This document shows positions 7,764-15,778 of a DNA stretch of 21,303 bases, one piece after another. Position numbers and translations under genes: made by a program. The notes beneath the pieces were generated by a model. The model was not told the origin of the DNA. It saw nothing but the letters and a program-made list of their open reading frames with translations, and did not search any database. The stretch's first letter is position 1. Every line of letters starts with the position of its first letter. Origin of the DNA: JASEHD01 sp964471945 (GTDB taxonomy: Bacteria > Bacteroidota > Ignavibacteria > UBA10030 > SZUA-254); the NCBI GenBank assembly GCA_964471945.1, contig CAYYIJ010000039.1, positions 1 through 21,303 of the forward strand. Direction: 5' to 3'.

Positions 7764-8504
7764 TTAGAAAAATTTTGCTCGAATGAATTCTCTATTCATT
7801 CTCGCGATATGGGATATTGAAATCTTTTTAGGACAATCCATTTCACAAGCGTATGTATTTGAACAATGACCAAATCCGTCCTTGTCCATCTGATCAACCA
7901 TACGCTGAACTCGAATTTTACGTTCAGGATGACCCTGCGGTAGTAGGGCGAGCTGCGATATTTTTGCACTCATGAAGAGCATTGCTGATGAATTTTTACA
8001 AATTGCTACGCATGCCCCGCATCCGATACAAGCCGCGGCATCCATTGCTTCCTCCGCATGAGCTTTTGGGATAGGAATCGAGCTTGCCTCAGGAGCAGCG
8101 CCTGTATCCACCGATACATAGCCGCCCATTTGAATAATCCGGTCAAAAGCTTTCCGATCGACAACTAGGTCTTTAATCACGGGAAATGCTTTTGCTCGCC
8201 ACGGTTCAACCACAATTGTTCCACCATCTTTGAAATGCCGCATCCGAAGCTCGCATGTAGTAACGCCAGGCTGATGACCATGAGCGCGTCCATTGATGAA
8301 GAGCCCACAACTGCCGCATATACCTTCGCGGCAATCATGATCGAATGCTATAACATCAGTGCCATGTTTAGCAAGATCGCTATTGATAGCGTCAAGCATT
8401 TCTAAGAATGACATGTCAGGGGAAATATCTACGGCTATGTATTTTTCAAATTTCCCTTTCGAGTTTCTATCTTTCTGCCGCCAGATTTTTAATGTAAAAT
8501 TCAT
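7764..8504 (-). CDS. sdhB: Succinate dehydrogenase/fumarate reductase iron-sulfur subunit
   Basis: This 246-residue electron-transfer subunit of respiratory complex II passes electrons from the flavoprotein to the membrane cytochrome and quinone. The N-terminal [2Fe-2S] ferredoxin domain has CREGICGSC (Cys58, 63, 66) and the fourth ligand Cys84. The C-terminal domain has CIGCGACVAIC (Cys159, 162, 165, 169) and CSNTYACEMDCPK (Cys214, 220, 224), the ligand sets for a [4Fe-4S] and a [3Fe-4S] or second cubane cluster. It is the last gene of the sdhC-A-B set, 44 bases after sdhA. This gene order and the sequence style fit the Bacteroidota type linked to menaquinone. The direction in vivo (succinate oxidation or fumarate reduction) cannot be told from sequence. 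Confidence 0.96.
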   Translation of the reverse strand: MNFTLKIWRQKDRNSKGKFEKYIAVDISPDMSFLEMLDAINSDLAKHGTDVIAFDHDCREGICGSCGLFINGRAHGHQPGVTTCELRMRHFKDGGTIVVEPWRAKAFPVIKDLVVDRKAFDRIIQMGGYVSVDTGAAPEASSIPIPKAHAEEAMDAAACIGCGACVAICKNSSAMLFMSAKISQLALLPQGHPERKIRVQRMVDQMDKDGFGHCSNTYACEMDCPKKISISHIARMNREFIRAKFF

Positions 8505-8548
8505 ACGTCAATATAAAAGTAAAAAATGAAAATTTAAAAAGTATTTCT

Positions 8549-10462
8549 TTATTTATAACTTCTTGTGGAGGGCTTTACATATTCGAACGTCAATTGTTCT
8601 TTATGCATCTCCCATTTCATACCATTATCCTTATGTTCCCAAGCTGCCGCGTAGGAGAATTTTTCATCGTTTCGTTTAGCTTCCCCATCCTCGGTTTGAT
8701 ATTCTTCCCGCAAATGCCCACCACAGGATTCTTCCCTATGGAGTGCATCAGTTACCATTAGTTCAGCGATATCTACATAATCAACAAAACGATAGGCTTT
8801 TTCAAGCTCAGGATTGAAATTATCTGCATTACCGGGGACGATAACATCTTTATAAAATTCTTCCCGTATTTGTGGTATATATTGAAGCGCTTTCTTCAGA
8901 CCAGCTTCATTCCGTGCCATACCGCAATAATCGTACATTATCTTTCCAAGTTGTTTATGTATCTCATCAACTGTATGTTTTCCCTTTATCGAGAGAAGTT
9001 GTTTAATCGTGTCTTGGATATTCTTCTCTGATACTTTAAACGCTGCTGAATCAGTTTTAATCGCTGGGAATTTCGTCGATGCAAGATAATCGCCTACTGT
9101 ATAAGGGATAATAAAATAACCATCTGCGAGCCCTTGCATAAGAGCGCTCGCACCAAGCCGATTTGCTCCATGATCGGAAAAGTTTGCTTCACCTATAACA
9201 TATAAGCCGGGAATTGTAGTCATCAAATTATAATCGACCCATAATCCGCCCATCGTGTAATGAACAGCAGGGTAGATGCGCATCGGTGTTTCGTATGCGT
9301 TTTCGTCGGTAATCTCATGGTACATATCAAACAAATTACCATACTTCTCTTCTACCCATGCTTTTCCGGTTCGTTTTATCGTATCTGCAAAATCTAAATA
9401 TACGGCGAGACCAGTTGTTCCAACGCCAAATCCTTTATCACACATTTCTTTGGCGCGGCGAGACGCAACATCTCGCGGAACAAGATTCCCAAAGGATGGA
9501 TATAATCTTTCGAGGTAATAATCTCTATCATTTTCTGGAATATCTTTTGGGTTTCGTTTATCTTCGGCTTTTTTAGGAACCCAGATTCGCCCATCGTTCC
9601 GAAGACTCTCGCTCATTAATGTAAGCTTCGATTGATAATTGCTCGAAAGCGGGATGCAGGTTGGATGAATCTGAGTAAAACACGGATTACTAAATAATGC
9701 ACCTTTCTTATGAGCCTTCCATATCGCAGTTCCGTTCGAATATTTGGCAAGTGTGGCAAGGTAGAAAACATTTCCATAGCCGCCGGTAGCCAAAATTACT
9801 GCATCTGCAACATACGGTTCGAGAGCACCTGTTTCTAAGTTACGCGCTATAATTCCGCGTGCCTGCCCATCAATCACTATTAGATCGAGCATCTCACGCC
9901 GCTCATAGAAACTAATTCTGCCGGTATTAATTTGCCGTGATAATGCGCTGTATGCGCCGAGCAAGAGTTGTTGTCCCGTTTGTCCCCGTGCATAGAAAGT
10001 TCTTGAGACTTGCGCACCGCCAAAGGATCGATTATCTAACAATCCCCCGTATTCGCGGCCAAAAGGTACGCCTTGTGCCACACATTGGTCGATTATGTTA
10101 CCGCTTACTTGTGCAAGCCGGTAAACATTTGCCTCACGTGCGCGGTAGTCGCCGCCTTTTACAGTATCGTAGAAAAGCCTCCAAATACTGTCACCATCAT
10201 TTTTATAATTCTTAGGTGCATTAATGCCGCCCTGAGCAGCGATGCTGTGAGCACGGCGAGGTGATTCATGATAGCAAAGCGAAATAACATTATAACCTAA
10301 CTCTGCAAGTGAAGCAGCAGCCGATGCGCCGGCTAAGCCAGTACCAACTACGATGATAGTATATTTTCGTTTGTTCGCTGCATTAACGAGCTTCATGTTA
10401 AAACGATGGTTATCCCATTTTTGCTGGATGGGACCTTCGGGTATTTTAGAATTTAAAACCAT
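8549..10462 (-). CDS. sdhA: Succinate dehydrogenase/fumarate reductase flavoprotein subunit
   Basis: This is the 637-residue catalytic subunit interconverting succinate and fumarate with covalently bound FAD. The N-terminal dinucleotide fold reads IIVVGTGLAGASAAASLAELG. The FAD-linking His lies in RRAHSIAAQGG (about residue 72), and the substrate-site HPTCIP motif at about 266-271. The late segment SDHGANRLGASALMQG carries the conserved Arg near the active site. The length and the extended C-terminus fit SdhA/FrdA and not L-aspartate oxidase. I chose ATG 10462 (MVLNSKIPEG) because related proteins start this way; a TTG at 10474 lies four bases after the sdhC stop and would add four residues. 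Either way it is tightly coupled to sdhC. Confidence 0.96.
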   Translation of the reverse strand: MVLNSKIPEGPIQQKWDNHRFNMKLVNAANKRKYTIIVVGTGLAGASAAASLAELGYNVISLCYHESPRRAHSIAAQGGINAPKNYKNDGDSIWRLFYDTVKGGDYRAREANVYRLAQVSGNIIDQCVAQGVPFGREYGGLLDNRSFGGAQVSRTFYARGQTGQQLLLGAYSALSRQINTGRISFYERREMLDLIVIDGQARGIIARNLETGALEPYVADAVILATGGYGNVFYLATLAKYSNGTAIWKAHKKGALFSNPCFTQIHPTCIPLSSNYQSKLTLMSESLRNDGRIWVPKKAEDKRNPKDIPENDRDYYLERLYPSFGNLVPRDVASRRAKEMCDKGFGVGTTGLAVYLDFADTIKRTGKAWVEEKYGNLFDMYHEITDENAYETPMRIYPAVHYTMGGLWVDYNLMTTIPGLYVIGEANFSDHGANRLGASALMQGLADGYFIIPYTVGDYLASTKFPAIKTDSAAFKVSEKNIQDTIKQLLSIKGKHTVDEIHKQLGKIMYDYCGMARNEAGLKKALQYIPQIREEFYKDVIVPGNADNFNPELEKAYRFVDYVDIAELMVTDALHREESCGGHLREEYQTEDGEAKRNDEKFSYAAAWEHKDNGMKWEMHKEQLTFEYVKPSTRSYK

Positions 10463-10478
10463 AATTAAATCCAATCAT

Positions 10479-11135
10479 TTAAAAATTCAGTAGGAAGTAG
10501 AGCGGCATCGATGCAAAACCGAGGGGAATCAACAGCCAGAATATTGCACCGACCAACTCGATGAGTGGTTCGAATTTTTTACCTCTTATGCCAAATGTTT
10601 GAAACGCCGACTGAAAACCGTGGCGGAGGTGAAAGCCCAGAAGAAACATTGCGATTAGATAAAAGATACCGTACACCGGCTCGGCAAGCGTTGTTTTCAC
10701 AACTTCGTACATCGAGAAATGTTCGCCTGCCTCGTACCTCGAAGCATACCAGAACTGCCGCATGTGAATAACAAGAAAGACGTATACAATGCTGCCAGAA
10801 AGCAGCATGGTTCGGGATGAAAGTTTACTTGTTTGTCCTTTCTTCCAGACAAGGTATTGCTTACCGCCCGCTTGCTTGTTCAGGAGCCAGGTATATGCTG
10901 CTGTTATAATATGAAATAGAAAAATCAGGAAAAGTCCGATCTCAATAATGCGGATGATTACTACTTGAGGCAATATTTCTGCGTACTCATCGAAGGCTAT
11001 ACCGTTGTCGTTTCTGAAAATTAGAAGATTACCGAATAAATGAATCACCAGATAATTGATGAGAAATAGACCGGTCAATCCTACTATGAGTTTTTTTCCG
11101 ACAGAAGAATTATAGAATTGTATAATTGCGTGCAT
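10479..11135 (-). CDS. sdhC: Succinate dehydrogenase cytochrome b subunit, b558 family
   Basis: This 218-residue membrane anchor of complex II has about five hydrophobic helices and belongs to the single-subunit b558 family typical of Bacteroidota. The N-terminus has the family pattern SSVGKKLIVGLTGLFL. Candidate haem-ligand histidines lie in helices: His32 (VIHLFGN), His75 (FHIITAA), His124 (VIHMRQFW) and His169/172 (GFHLRHGFQSAF). A TTG at 11183 would extend the frame by 16 residues, but ATG 11135 places the start where relatives begin. It is the first gene of sdhC-A-B. The 128 bases upstream, before the next minus-strand gene ends, should hold the promoter, though I see no clear consensus. 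Confidence 0.93.
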   Translation of the reverse strand: MHAIIQFYNSSVGKKLIVGLTGLFLINYLVIHLFGNLLIFRNDNGIAFDEYAEILPQVVIIRIIEIGLFLIFLFHIITAAYTWLLNKQAGGKQYLVWKKGQTSKLSSRTMLLSGSIVYVFLVIHMRQFWYASRYEAGEHFSMYEVVKTTLAEPVYGIFYLIAMFLLGFHLRHGFQSAFQTFGIRGKKFEPLIELVGAIFWLLIPLGFASMPLYFLLNF

Positions 11136-11263
11136 TGCTCGTCTAAAATCGTTTAGAAATATTTGATGGAAATAGAAGAACAAAAACTAATGATGGTGTG
11201 ATTCGAATGGTTCTTAATAAAATCACTTGAAAAAGATAGGAAAAGAAAAAGAGAAATGCAAAC

Positions 11264-11725
11264 TTAAGATTGGTGATATGAACGTTCGATGATCCTTTGT
11301 TTTGGCAGTTGCTCCATAAAATAAAAGATATGGAATCCTAATATAAGAAGTCCGATATCTTCGATTATCCTTATCCAACTAACAGGTGTAGACGTAGAAC
11401 CAAAACAGCCGCAGTCGATTTTTAATCCACGAAGGAGGGCCGAAAAAATTAAGATTATAAACACAACTAACAAGCCGGAAAGAATGACCGAGCTTGATCG
11501 AACAAACACTCCACTGATAAGGAAAATACCACAAATCAATTCCATCCATGGAACGATAAGAGCAGTGATGTTCACAAGCGATGTGGGAAGTATTTTGTAC
11601 GCCTGTACATTCAAAGCGAAAAGTTCCGGGAACGCGATCTTCTCGATACTCGCAAAGATAAATACGACGCCGAGAATGATGCGAGAGAAGAGAAGGAGAT
11701 ATTTATTTGAAAAAATCTGTTTCAT
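11264..11725 (-). CDS. MauE/DoxX-like membrane protein with a CxC motif
   Basis: This 153-residue integral membrane protein has four hydrophobic segments (about 9-27, 48-72, 75-97, 115-135) and belongs to the DoxX/MauE superfamily. The loop after helix 3 has GLKIDCGCFGS (Cys105 and Cys107), the cysteine motif of MauE-type proteins that are related in fold to thiol-oxidising membrane proteins. The usual EK and P residues of DoxX helix 1 and loop are also present (ASIEKIAFPE). The gene starts five bases after the stop of the membrane-anchored rhodanese gene, so the two form an operon. Together they suggest a role in periplasmic thiol or sulfane-sulfur chemistry, which is inference from context. 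The start is ATG. Confidence 0.8.
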   Translation of the reverse strand: MKQIFSNKYLLLFSRIILGVVFIFASIEKIAFPELFALNVQAYKILPTSLVNITALIVPWMELICGIFLISGVFVRSSSVILSGLLVVFIILIFSALLRGLKIDCGCFGSTSTPVSWIRIIEDIGLLILGFHIFYFMEQLPKQRIIERSYHQS

Positions 11726-11730
11726 GATGT

Positions 11731-12399
11731 TTACTCAATAATTGTTGTATCTATAGGCATTTTTGCCTCAACCCATCCATCCCATCCATCGTCATAAATA
11801 TAAATATTTTTAAATTCCAACTGATGCATAAAATCGGCTAACACATGACCAAGATGACATTCCGGATTATTACAGTAAATAATTATCAGAGTATCACGCG
11901 GGATGGAGATAAGCTCGTTAAAATGTTGATCGGGTTCCAAACCAGGCATGCTACGTGCATTTTTTATATGTCCTTGACGATATTCATTCGCATCTCGTGC
12001 ATCAAATAGTATCCCCCGTTGCTCCGCTAAAAGTCGTTTAAGCTGTTGAAGATTGATAATCTTAAAGACAGCATCTCGACTCCCGGCATACAATTCTGCC
12101 ATCGAATCCGGATTACGCATTGCTTTTTCATGCAGCGGGGCAATAACTTTTGTATTCGTTTTATTCGCCTCAGGCAGATTCGTTATTGTATTACTCATGT
12201 CGATGGTTGTGAGTGATGTTTCCACTCGAGTAGGTGACGAAAATAAAATTGAATCCGGCGCTATGATCTTGATTATTTCTTTTCGTATAACAGGTATCCC
12301 TTTTGGTGAAAAAATATTATAGGTTAGGGCAAGAAAAATTGAGAGGAGGATGATTAATCCAATTTCTCGTACAATGCTTTTTTGTTCATTTTTTGTCAT
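11731..12399 (-). CDS. Membrane-anchored rhodanese-domain protein
   Basis: This 222-residue protein has one N-terminal membrane helix (about 12-30), a low-complexity linker (about 50-105) and a C-terminal rhodanese domain (about 112-215). The rhodanese signature is clear: ILFDARDANEYRQGHIKNA (130-148), then the active-site loop IIIYCNNPECHLG with Cys176 at the nucleophile position and a second Cys181, and the C-terminal Gly-Trp segment DDGWDGW. With an N-in anchor the domain would face the periplasm. Rhodaneses carry sulfane sulfur on the active-site Cys. Its ATG overlaps the fmt stop codon (ATGA), indicating translational coupling, and the MauE/DoxX-like gene follows after five bases. The physiological sulfur donor and acceptor are unknown. 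Confidence 0.85.
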   Translation of the reverse strand: MTKNEQKSIVREIGLIILLSIFLALTYNIFSPKGIPVIRKEIIKIIAPDSILFSSPTRVETSLTTIDMSNTITNLPEANKTNTKVIAPLHEKAMRNPDSMAELYAGSRDAVFKIINLQQLKRLLAEQRGILFDARDANEYRQGHIKNARSMPGLEPDQHFNELISIPRDTLIIIYCNNPECHLGHVLADFMHQLEFKNIYIYDDGWDGWVEAKMPIDTTIIE

Positions 12400-13319
12400 G
12401 TTAATTTATCACCGACTTTAATCTTATAACCACGCAGAAACTCTTCTGCGTTTAATCTTTTTTTTCCTTCTTGTTGAAGTTCAAGAATTTCCAGTACTCC
12501 ATTACCGGTGCCGATAACTAATCGACGATCAGCCATGAGTATTTCACCCGCAGTTCCGACTTGTTGGTGCGTGCTTATTGCGGAGCGAAATATTTTCAAT
12601 AGTACATCGTCGTGATGGGTGAATGAAGTAGGTTTAGGCGAAAGACCCCGAATGAAGTTATGTATTTCAATTGCCGATTTTCGCCAATTGATCTGGCAAT
12701 CTTCTTTAAATATTTTTGGAGCAGGTGATGCAAGCGAATCATCTTGTGTTTTTATAATTATCTTGCCAATTTCGATTAGACGGACGGTATGCAAAACAAT
12801 TTCAGATCCGATTTCTGCTAACGTATCGTACAACTCGCCCGCAGTTTCATTGTCGCTTATCGGTACACGAGCTTGAAGGATGATATTACCGGTATCAACT
12901 GTTTCCTGTAAAAAAAACGTTGTAACACCAGTTTCTTTTTCACCGTTAATGATCGCCCAATTAATTGGTGCCGCGCCGCGGTACCGTGGCAGTAACGATG
13001 CATGAAGATTGAAGGAACCGTATCTCGGAATTGAAAACACTTCTTTTGGAAGTATCCGAAATGCTACCACAACAAAGAGGTCTGGTCTGAAAGATTCTAA
13101 TTGTTGAACGAACAAGGGGTCTTTTAATTTTTCCGGTTGAATGATAGATAGATTGTGTTGAATCGCAAATCGTTTAACAGCTGAGAATGAAAGCTGTAAT
13201 CCTCTTCCTACTGGTTTATCAGGAACAGTAACAACAGACACAATCTCGTAGTTATTTTCTATTAGGGTCCTAAGGCTTGGTACAGCAAAGTCAGGAGTTC
13301 CCATGAATACGATTCGCAT
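12396..13319 (-). CDS. fmt: Methionyl-tRNA formyltransferase
   Basis: This 307-residue enzyme formylates initiator Met-tRNA using 10-formyltetrahydrofolate. The N-terminus MRIVFMGTPDFAVPSL is diagnostic. The formyltransferase catalytic triad is visible as Asn104 and His106 (FNLHASLLPRYRGAAPINW) and Asp142 (TVDTGNI). The loop PDKPVGRG (33-40), which contacts tRNA in the E. coli enzyme, is conserved, and the C-terminal OB-like domain is present, so the length is normal. It lies 21 bases after def, the classic def-fmt pairing of the enzymes that add and remove the N-terminal formyl group, and overlaps the rhodanese gene by four bases. Confidence 0.97.
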   Translation of the reverse strand: MRIVFMGTPDFAVPSLRTLIENNYEIVSVVTVPDKPVGRGLQLSFSAVKRFAIQHNLSIIQPEKLKDPLFVQQLESFRPDLFVVVAFRILPKEVFSIPRYGSFNLHASLLPRYRGAAPINWAIINGEKETGVTTFFLQETVDTGNIILQARVPISDNETAGELYDTLAEIGSEIVLHTVRLIEIGKIIIKTQDDSLASPAPKIFKEDCQINWRKSAIEIHNFIRGLSPKPTSFTHHDDVLLKIFRSAISTHQQVGTAGEILMADRRLVIGTGNGVLEILELQQEGKKRLNAEEFLRGYKIKVGDKLT

Positions 13320-13340
13320 ATATTTATATTAATTCTTTTA

Positions 13341-13898
13341 TCAGACTTGAATATTGATCGCATTAACGGTAGGATAGCTGACTTCAATCTCACCGTTACG
13401 AATTTTATTAATTGCGTCGGTGTGTTGTTTTCGTTCCGAAGGTGGTAATCTATCTATAAAAAGTATTCCATCTAAATGATCAATTTCGTGCAATATTACC
13501 CGTCCTAACAATCCATCAACTTCGGTCTCTTTATCATTAAAATTTGTGTCTTTATATTTTATCTTCAATTTTTCTGGCCGCTCAATATTGCCGCGGATAT
13601 TAGGAATGCTTAAACATCCTTCTTCCATTATCCATCTATCTCGCCTCTCCATAATTTCTGGATTGATGAGAGTTAATGGCTTAACATGTTCCATTCCTTC
13701 AACTTCAGATATATCAACAACTACAATGCGTTTTAATATTCCGATCTGATTTGCCGCTAATCCGATACCATTGGCTCTACGCATTGTTTCAAACATATCC
13801 ATGATGAATTGAACGACATCGTCATTCATTTCTTTCACGGGCTTTGCTTTTTTCCTCAGAATAGGTGCGCCATCTGTAAATATAGGTAATACTGCCAT
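13341..13898 (-). CDS. def: Peptide deformylase
   Basis: This 185-residue metalloenzyme removes the formyl group from nascent proteins. All three family motifs are intact: GIGLAANQIG (44-53), EEGCLSIP (92-99, with metal ligand Cys95) and HEIDHLDG (137-144, with ligands His137 and His141 and catalytic Glu138). The C-terminal extension is short. It is followed at 21 bases by fmt on the same strand. The upstream gap of 61 bases after the NlpC/P60 gene contains an AAGGA about 16 bases from the ATG, which is rather distant for a ribosome-binding site. Confidence 0.97.
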   Translation of the reverse strand: MAVLPIFTDGAPILRKKAKPVKEMNDDVVQFIMDMFETMRRANGIGLAANQIGILKRIVVVDISEVEGMEHVKPLTLINPEIMERRDRWIMEEGCLSIPNIRGNIERPEKLKIKYKDTNFNDKETEVDGLLGRVILHEIDHLDGILFIDRLPPSERKQHTDAINKIRNGEIEVSYPTVNAINIQV

Positions 13899-13959
13899 AA
13901 TATTTTATTATTTCCTTAACAAATATAAGTATCGACAAAACGAAAACCAAAAGAACTGC

Positions 13960-14631
13960 CTACTCGATAATTCGCCGTGCACCGAGGTAACGTTCCCGAT
14001 AATATTTACCGGTAAGCAGAGAGATTGTTACTCCATTTTTAAGACTTGCATGAGCAAAAAGTCCATCCCCGATATAGATACCAACATGTGAAGGAATCTG
14101 TTTTCTAGTTTTAAAAAACACGAGATCACCAAACTTTAAGCTATCTTTTTCAATAGTACTGCCGACAGCGTATTGCATCCGGCTTGAGCGGGGTAACTCA
14201 ATATTTAAAACATCATTAAATATTTTAGTAGTAAAGCCAGAGCAGTCGATACCCGTACTATCATTTCCATTTCTCTTATAGTTTGTTCCCATCATTGCCA
14301 TGATATCAGTTAATAATTTCTGTCGGTCGATAGCTGAATTATTTTCATTTGATAATACTTTTATCGGAGATTGGGTAATTTGGGCTTCATCCTCATCTCC
14401 CATTTCAATTTCCAACATTAAGAATTCTTCTTGTTCGAGTGAATCGGTTAGGATATTTGTATAATCAGATGAAATTGTTGAAGAAGTTGAACAACCTGCA
14501 AGGAATAGAAGGAAAACAGGAGAAAGTAGAAAGAATAAAATCCCAAGCAGAGAAATTTGAGCCAGTCGTCTTAGTAGATGGCTTAATGATTTAACCGAGA
14601 TATGCTCGTAATTGCTTGCTGCGAGTAGCAT
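13960..14631 (-). CDS. NlpC/P60-family cell-wall hydrolase lipoprotein
   Basis: This 223-residue predicted lipoprotein has a C-terminal NlpC/P60 cysteine peptidase domain (about 103-223). Such domains usually cleave peptide bonds in peptidoglycan stems. The catalytic Cys130 is in GIDCSGFT, the catalytic His182 in PSHVGIYIGDG, and a third polar residue, His194, in LFAHAS. A hydrophobic segment (about 27-45) ends in the lipobox LAGC (Cys47), so the mature protein should be lipid-anchored; Ser49 or nearby residues may affect sorting. The only ATG, at 14631, overlaps the 3' end of rpoD by 41 bases. This gives an unusually long N-terminal stretch before the signal segment. A later non-ATG start (for example CTG in LLRRLAQ) is possible. 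It is translationally linked to rpoD. Confidence 0.9.
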   Translation of the reverse strand: MLLAASNYEHISVKSLSHLLRRLAQISLLGILFFLLSPVFLLFLAGCSTSSTISSDYTNILTDSLEQEEFLMLEIEMGDEDEAQITQSPIKVLSNENNSAIDRQKLLTDIMAMMGTNYKRNGNDSTGIDCSGFTTKIFNDVLNIELPRSSRMQYAVGSTIEKDSLKFGDLVFFKTRKQIPSHVGIYIGDGLFAHASLKNGVTISLLTGKYYRERYLGARRIIE

Positions 14632-15448
14632 GTCGTAATCGTCGGATTGCTTTTTCTTTTATCTGGCGAACACGTTCACGTGTGAGTTGAAATTTTTCAC
14701 CAATTTCTTCTAAAGTTAGTGAATGCTCTCTACCTAATCCGAAGTATAATCGAATTACTTCAGCTTCACGTTCAGTCAGTGTGCTAAGAGCTCGTTCGAC
14801 CTCCTTGCTAAGAGATTCTCTGATAAGAATATGATCCGGCATCGGTGTTCGTTCGTCTTGTATAACATCTAATAAACGATTGTCTTCACCTTGAACGAAT
14901 GGAGCGTCCATCGAGAGATGTCTCCCCGATATTTTTAAAGTATCGGCAACTTCGAAAAGGGACATATCTAGTTCTTCAGCAAGTTCGCTGGCGCTTGGTT
15001 CACGCTCGAATTCCTGCTCGAGTGTGCTAAAAGCTTTCCCGATTTTATTTAATGCCCCAACCCGATTTAAAGGTAATCGGACGATACGAGATTGCTCGGC
15101 AAGGGCTTGGAGAATCGATTGGCGAATCCACCACACAGCATAAGAGATGAATTTAAAACCGCGTGTTTCATCGAATCGTTTGGCCGCTTTTATCAAACCA
15201 AGATTTCCCTCATTAATCAGGTCACCCAGTGAGAGCCCCTGGTTCTGATACTGTTTGGCAACGCTGACTACAAATCGGAGATTAGCTTTTGTTAGTTTTT
15301 CTAATGCTTTTTGATCTCCTTTTTTTATCCGACGCGCAAGCTCGATTTCTTCTTCAGGATCTAGAAGTTCCACTTTCCCGATCTCCTGAAGATACTTATC
15401 GAGCGATTGACTTTCTCGGGAGGTAAATTGTTTATTCACTTTTGGCAT
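14591..15448 (-). CDS. rpoD: Primary RNA polymerase sigma factor, short Bacteroidota-type
   Basis: This 285-residue sigma-70 family protein lacks region 1.1, as do primary sigma factors of Bacteroidota and relatives. The N-terminus has RESQSLDKYLQEIGKVELL (region 1.2). Region 2 reads DLINEGNLGLIKAAKRFD followed by FKFISYAVWWIRQSI, the core-binding and -10-recognition helices. Region 3 follows, then region 4.2, HSLTLEEIGEKFQLTRERV continuing to QIKEKAIRRLRH, the -35-binding helix-turn-helix. The start is ATG 15448, with AGGA seven bases upstream; a GTG at 15469 would add seven residues. It lies 57 bases after the BMC vertex gene and overlaps the NlpC/P60 gene. Two promoter-like sites in this window (6512-6519 and 18335-18342) resemble the TAnnTTTG element used by Bacteroidota primary sigma. 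Confidence 0.95.
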   Translation of the reverse strand: MPKVNKQFTSRESQSLDKYLQEIGKVELLDPEEEIELARRIKKGDQKALEKLTKANLRFVVSVAKQYQNQGLSLGDLINEGNLGLIKAAKRFDETRGFKFISYAVWWIRQSILQALAEQSRIVRLPLNRVGALNKIGKAFSTLEQEFEREPSASELAEELDMSLFEVADTLKISGRHLSMDAPFVQGEDNRLLDVIQDERTPMPDHILIRESLSKEVERALSTLTEREAEVIRLYFGLGREHSLTLEEIGEKFQLTRERVRQIKEKAIRRLRHATRSKQLRAYLG

Positions 15449-15505
15449 AACGTTTCCTATTCTTCCCACATCTGCGGCAACTCACGTTCGCTTTTTAAAG
15501 GATAA

Positions 15506-15769
15506 CTAAACATCAATTCGGTCAACGATTCCAACAATACTTGCATCGACTGGCGCCATCTCTACTGGAAGAGGGATAGTTGCTTCTCTCGCTGTGATGT
15601 AAAAAACAATTTCGCCCGCTCCTGCTCCAATAGTATCTACTGCAACGATTGGATCGCCTACTTTTTCCCGATGAGCGTTTAATGGCTGAATGAATTGAAG
15701 TTTAAAATTTTTCAAATTTTCATCTTTTCGGGTAGCCCAGATTGTTCCGATAACCTTTGCAAAAAACAC
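15506..15769 (-). CDS. EutN/CcmL-family bacterial microcompartment vertex protein (BMC-P), copy 1
   Basis: This 87-residue protein of the EutN/CcmL (PF03319) family normally forms pentamers that cap the vertices of icosahedral protein shells. The family pattern is complete: FAKVIGTIWATRKDENL at the N-terminus, VAVDTIGAGAGEIVFY in the middle (the conserved GAGxGExV turn), and APVDASIVGIVDRIDV at the end. The segment ITAREATIPLPVE replaces the SGSSARQ loop of EutN/CcmL and resembles the S-R-E-A form found in other BMC-P clades, so it is not a simple copy of its neighbour. The start is GTG with no visible Shine-Dalgarno, nine bases after the stop of copy 2. No shell hexamer (PF00936) or cargo enzyme occurs in the window. 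Confidence 0.92.
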   Translation of the reverse strand: MFFAKVIGTIWATRKDENLKNFKLQFIQPLNAHREKVGDPIVAVDTIGAGAGEIVFYITAREATIPLPVEMAPVDASIVGIVDRIDV

Positions 15770-15778
15770 GATTATTTT

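Noticed and set aside
9276..10264. Several plus-strand frames of 60-90 residues
   Set aside because: They lie antisense inside sdhA, which has strong conserved motifs throughout, and they show no features of their own.
8549..10462. L-aspartate oxidase (NadB) as an alternative for the flavoprotein
   Set aside because: The length of about 640 residues, the flanking sdhC and sdhB, and the C-terminal domain fit SdhA/FrdA.
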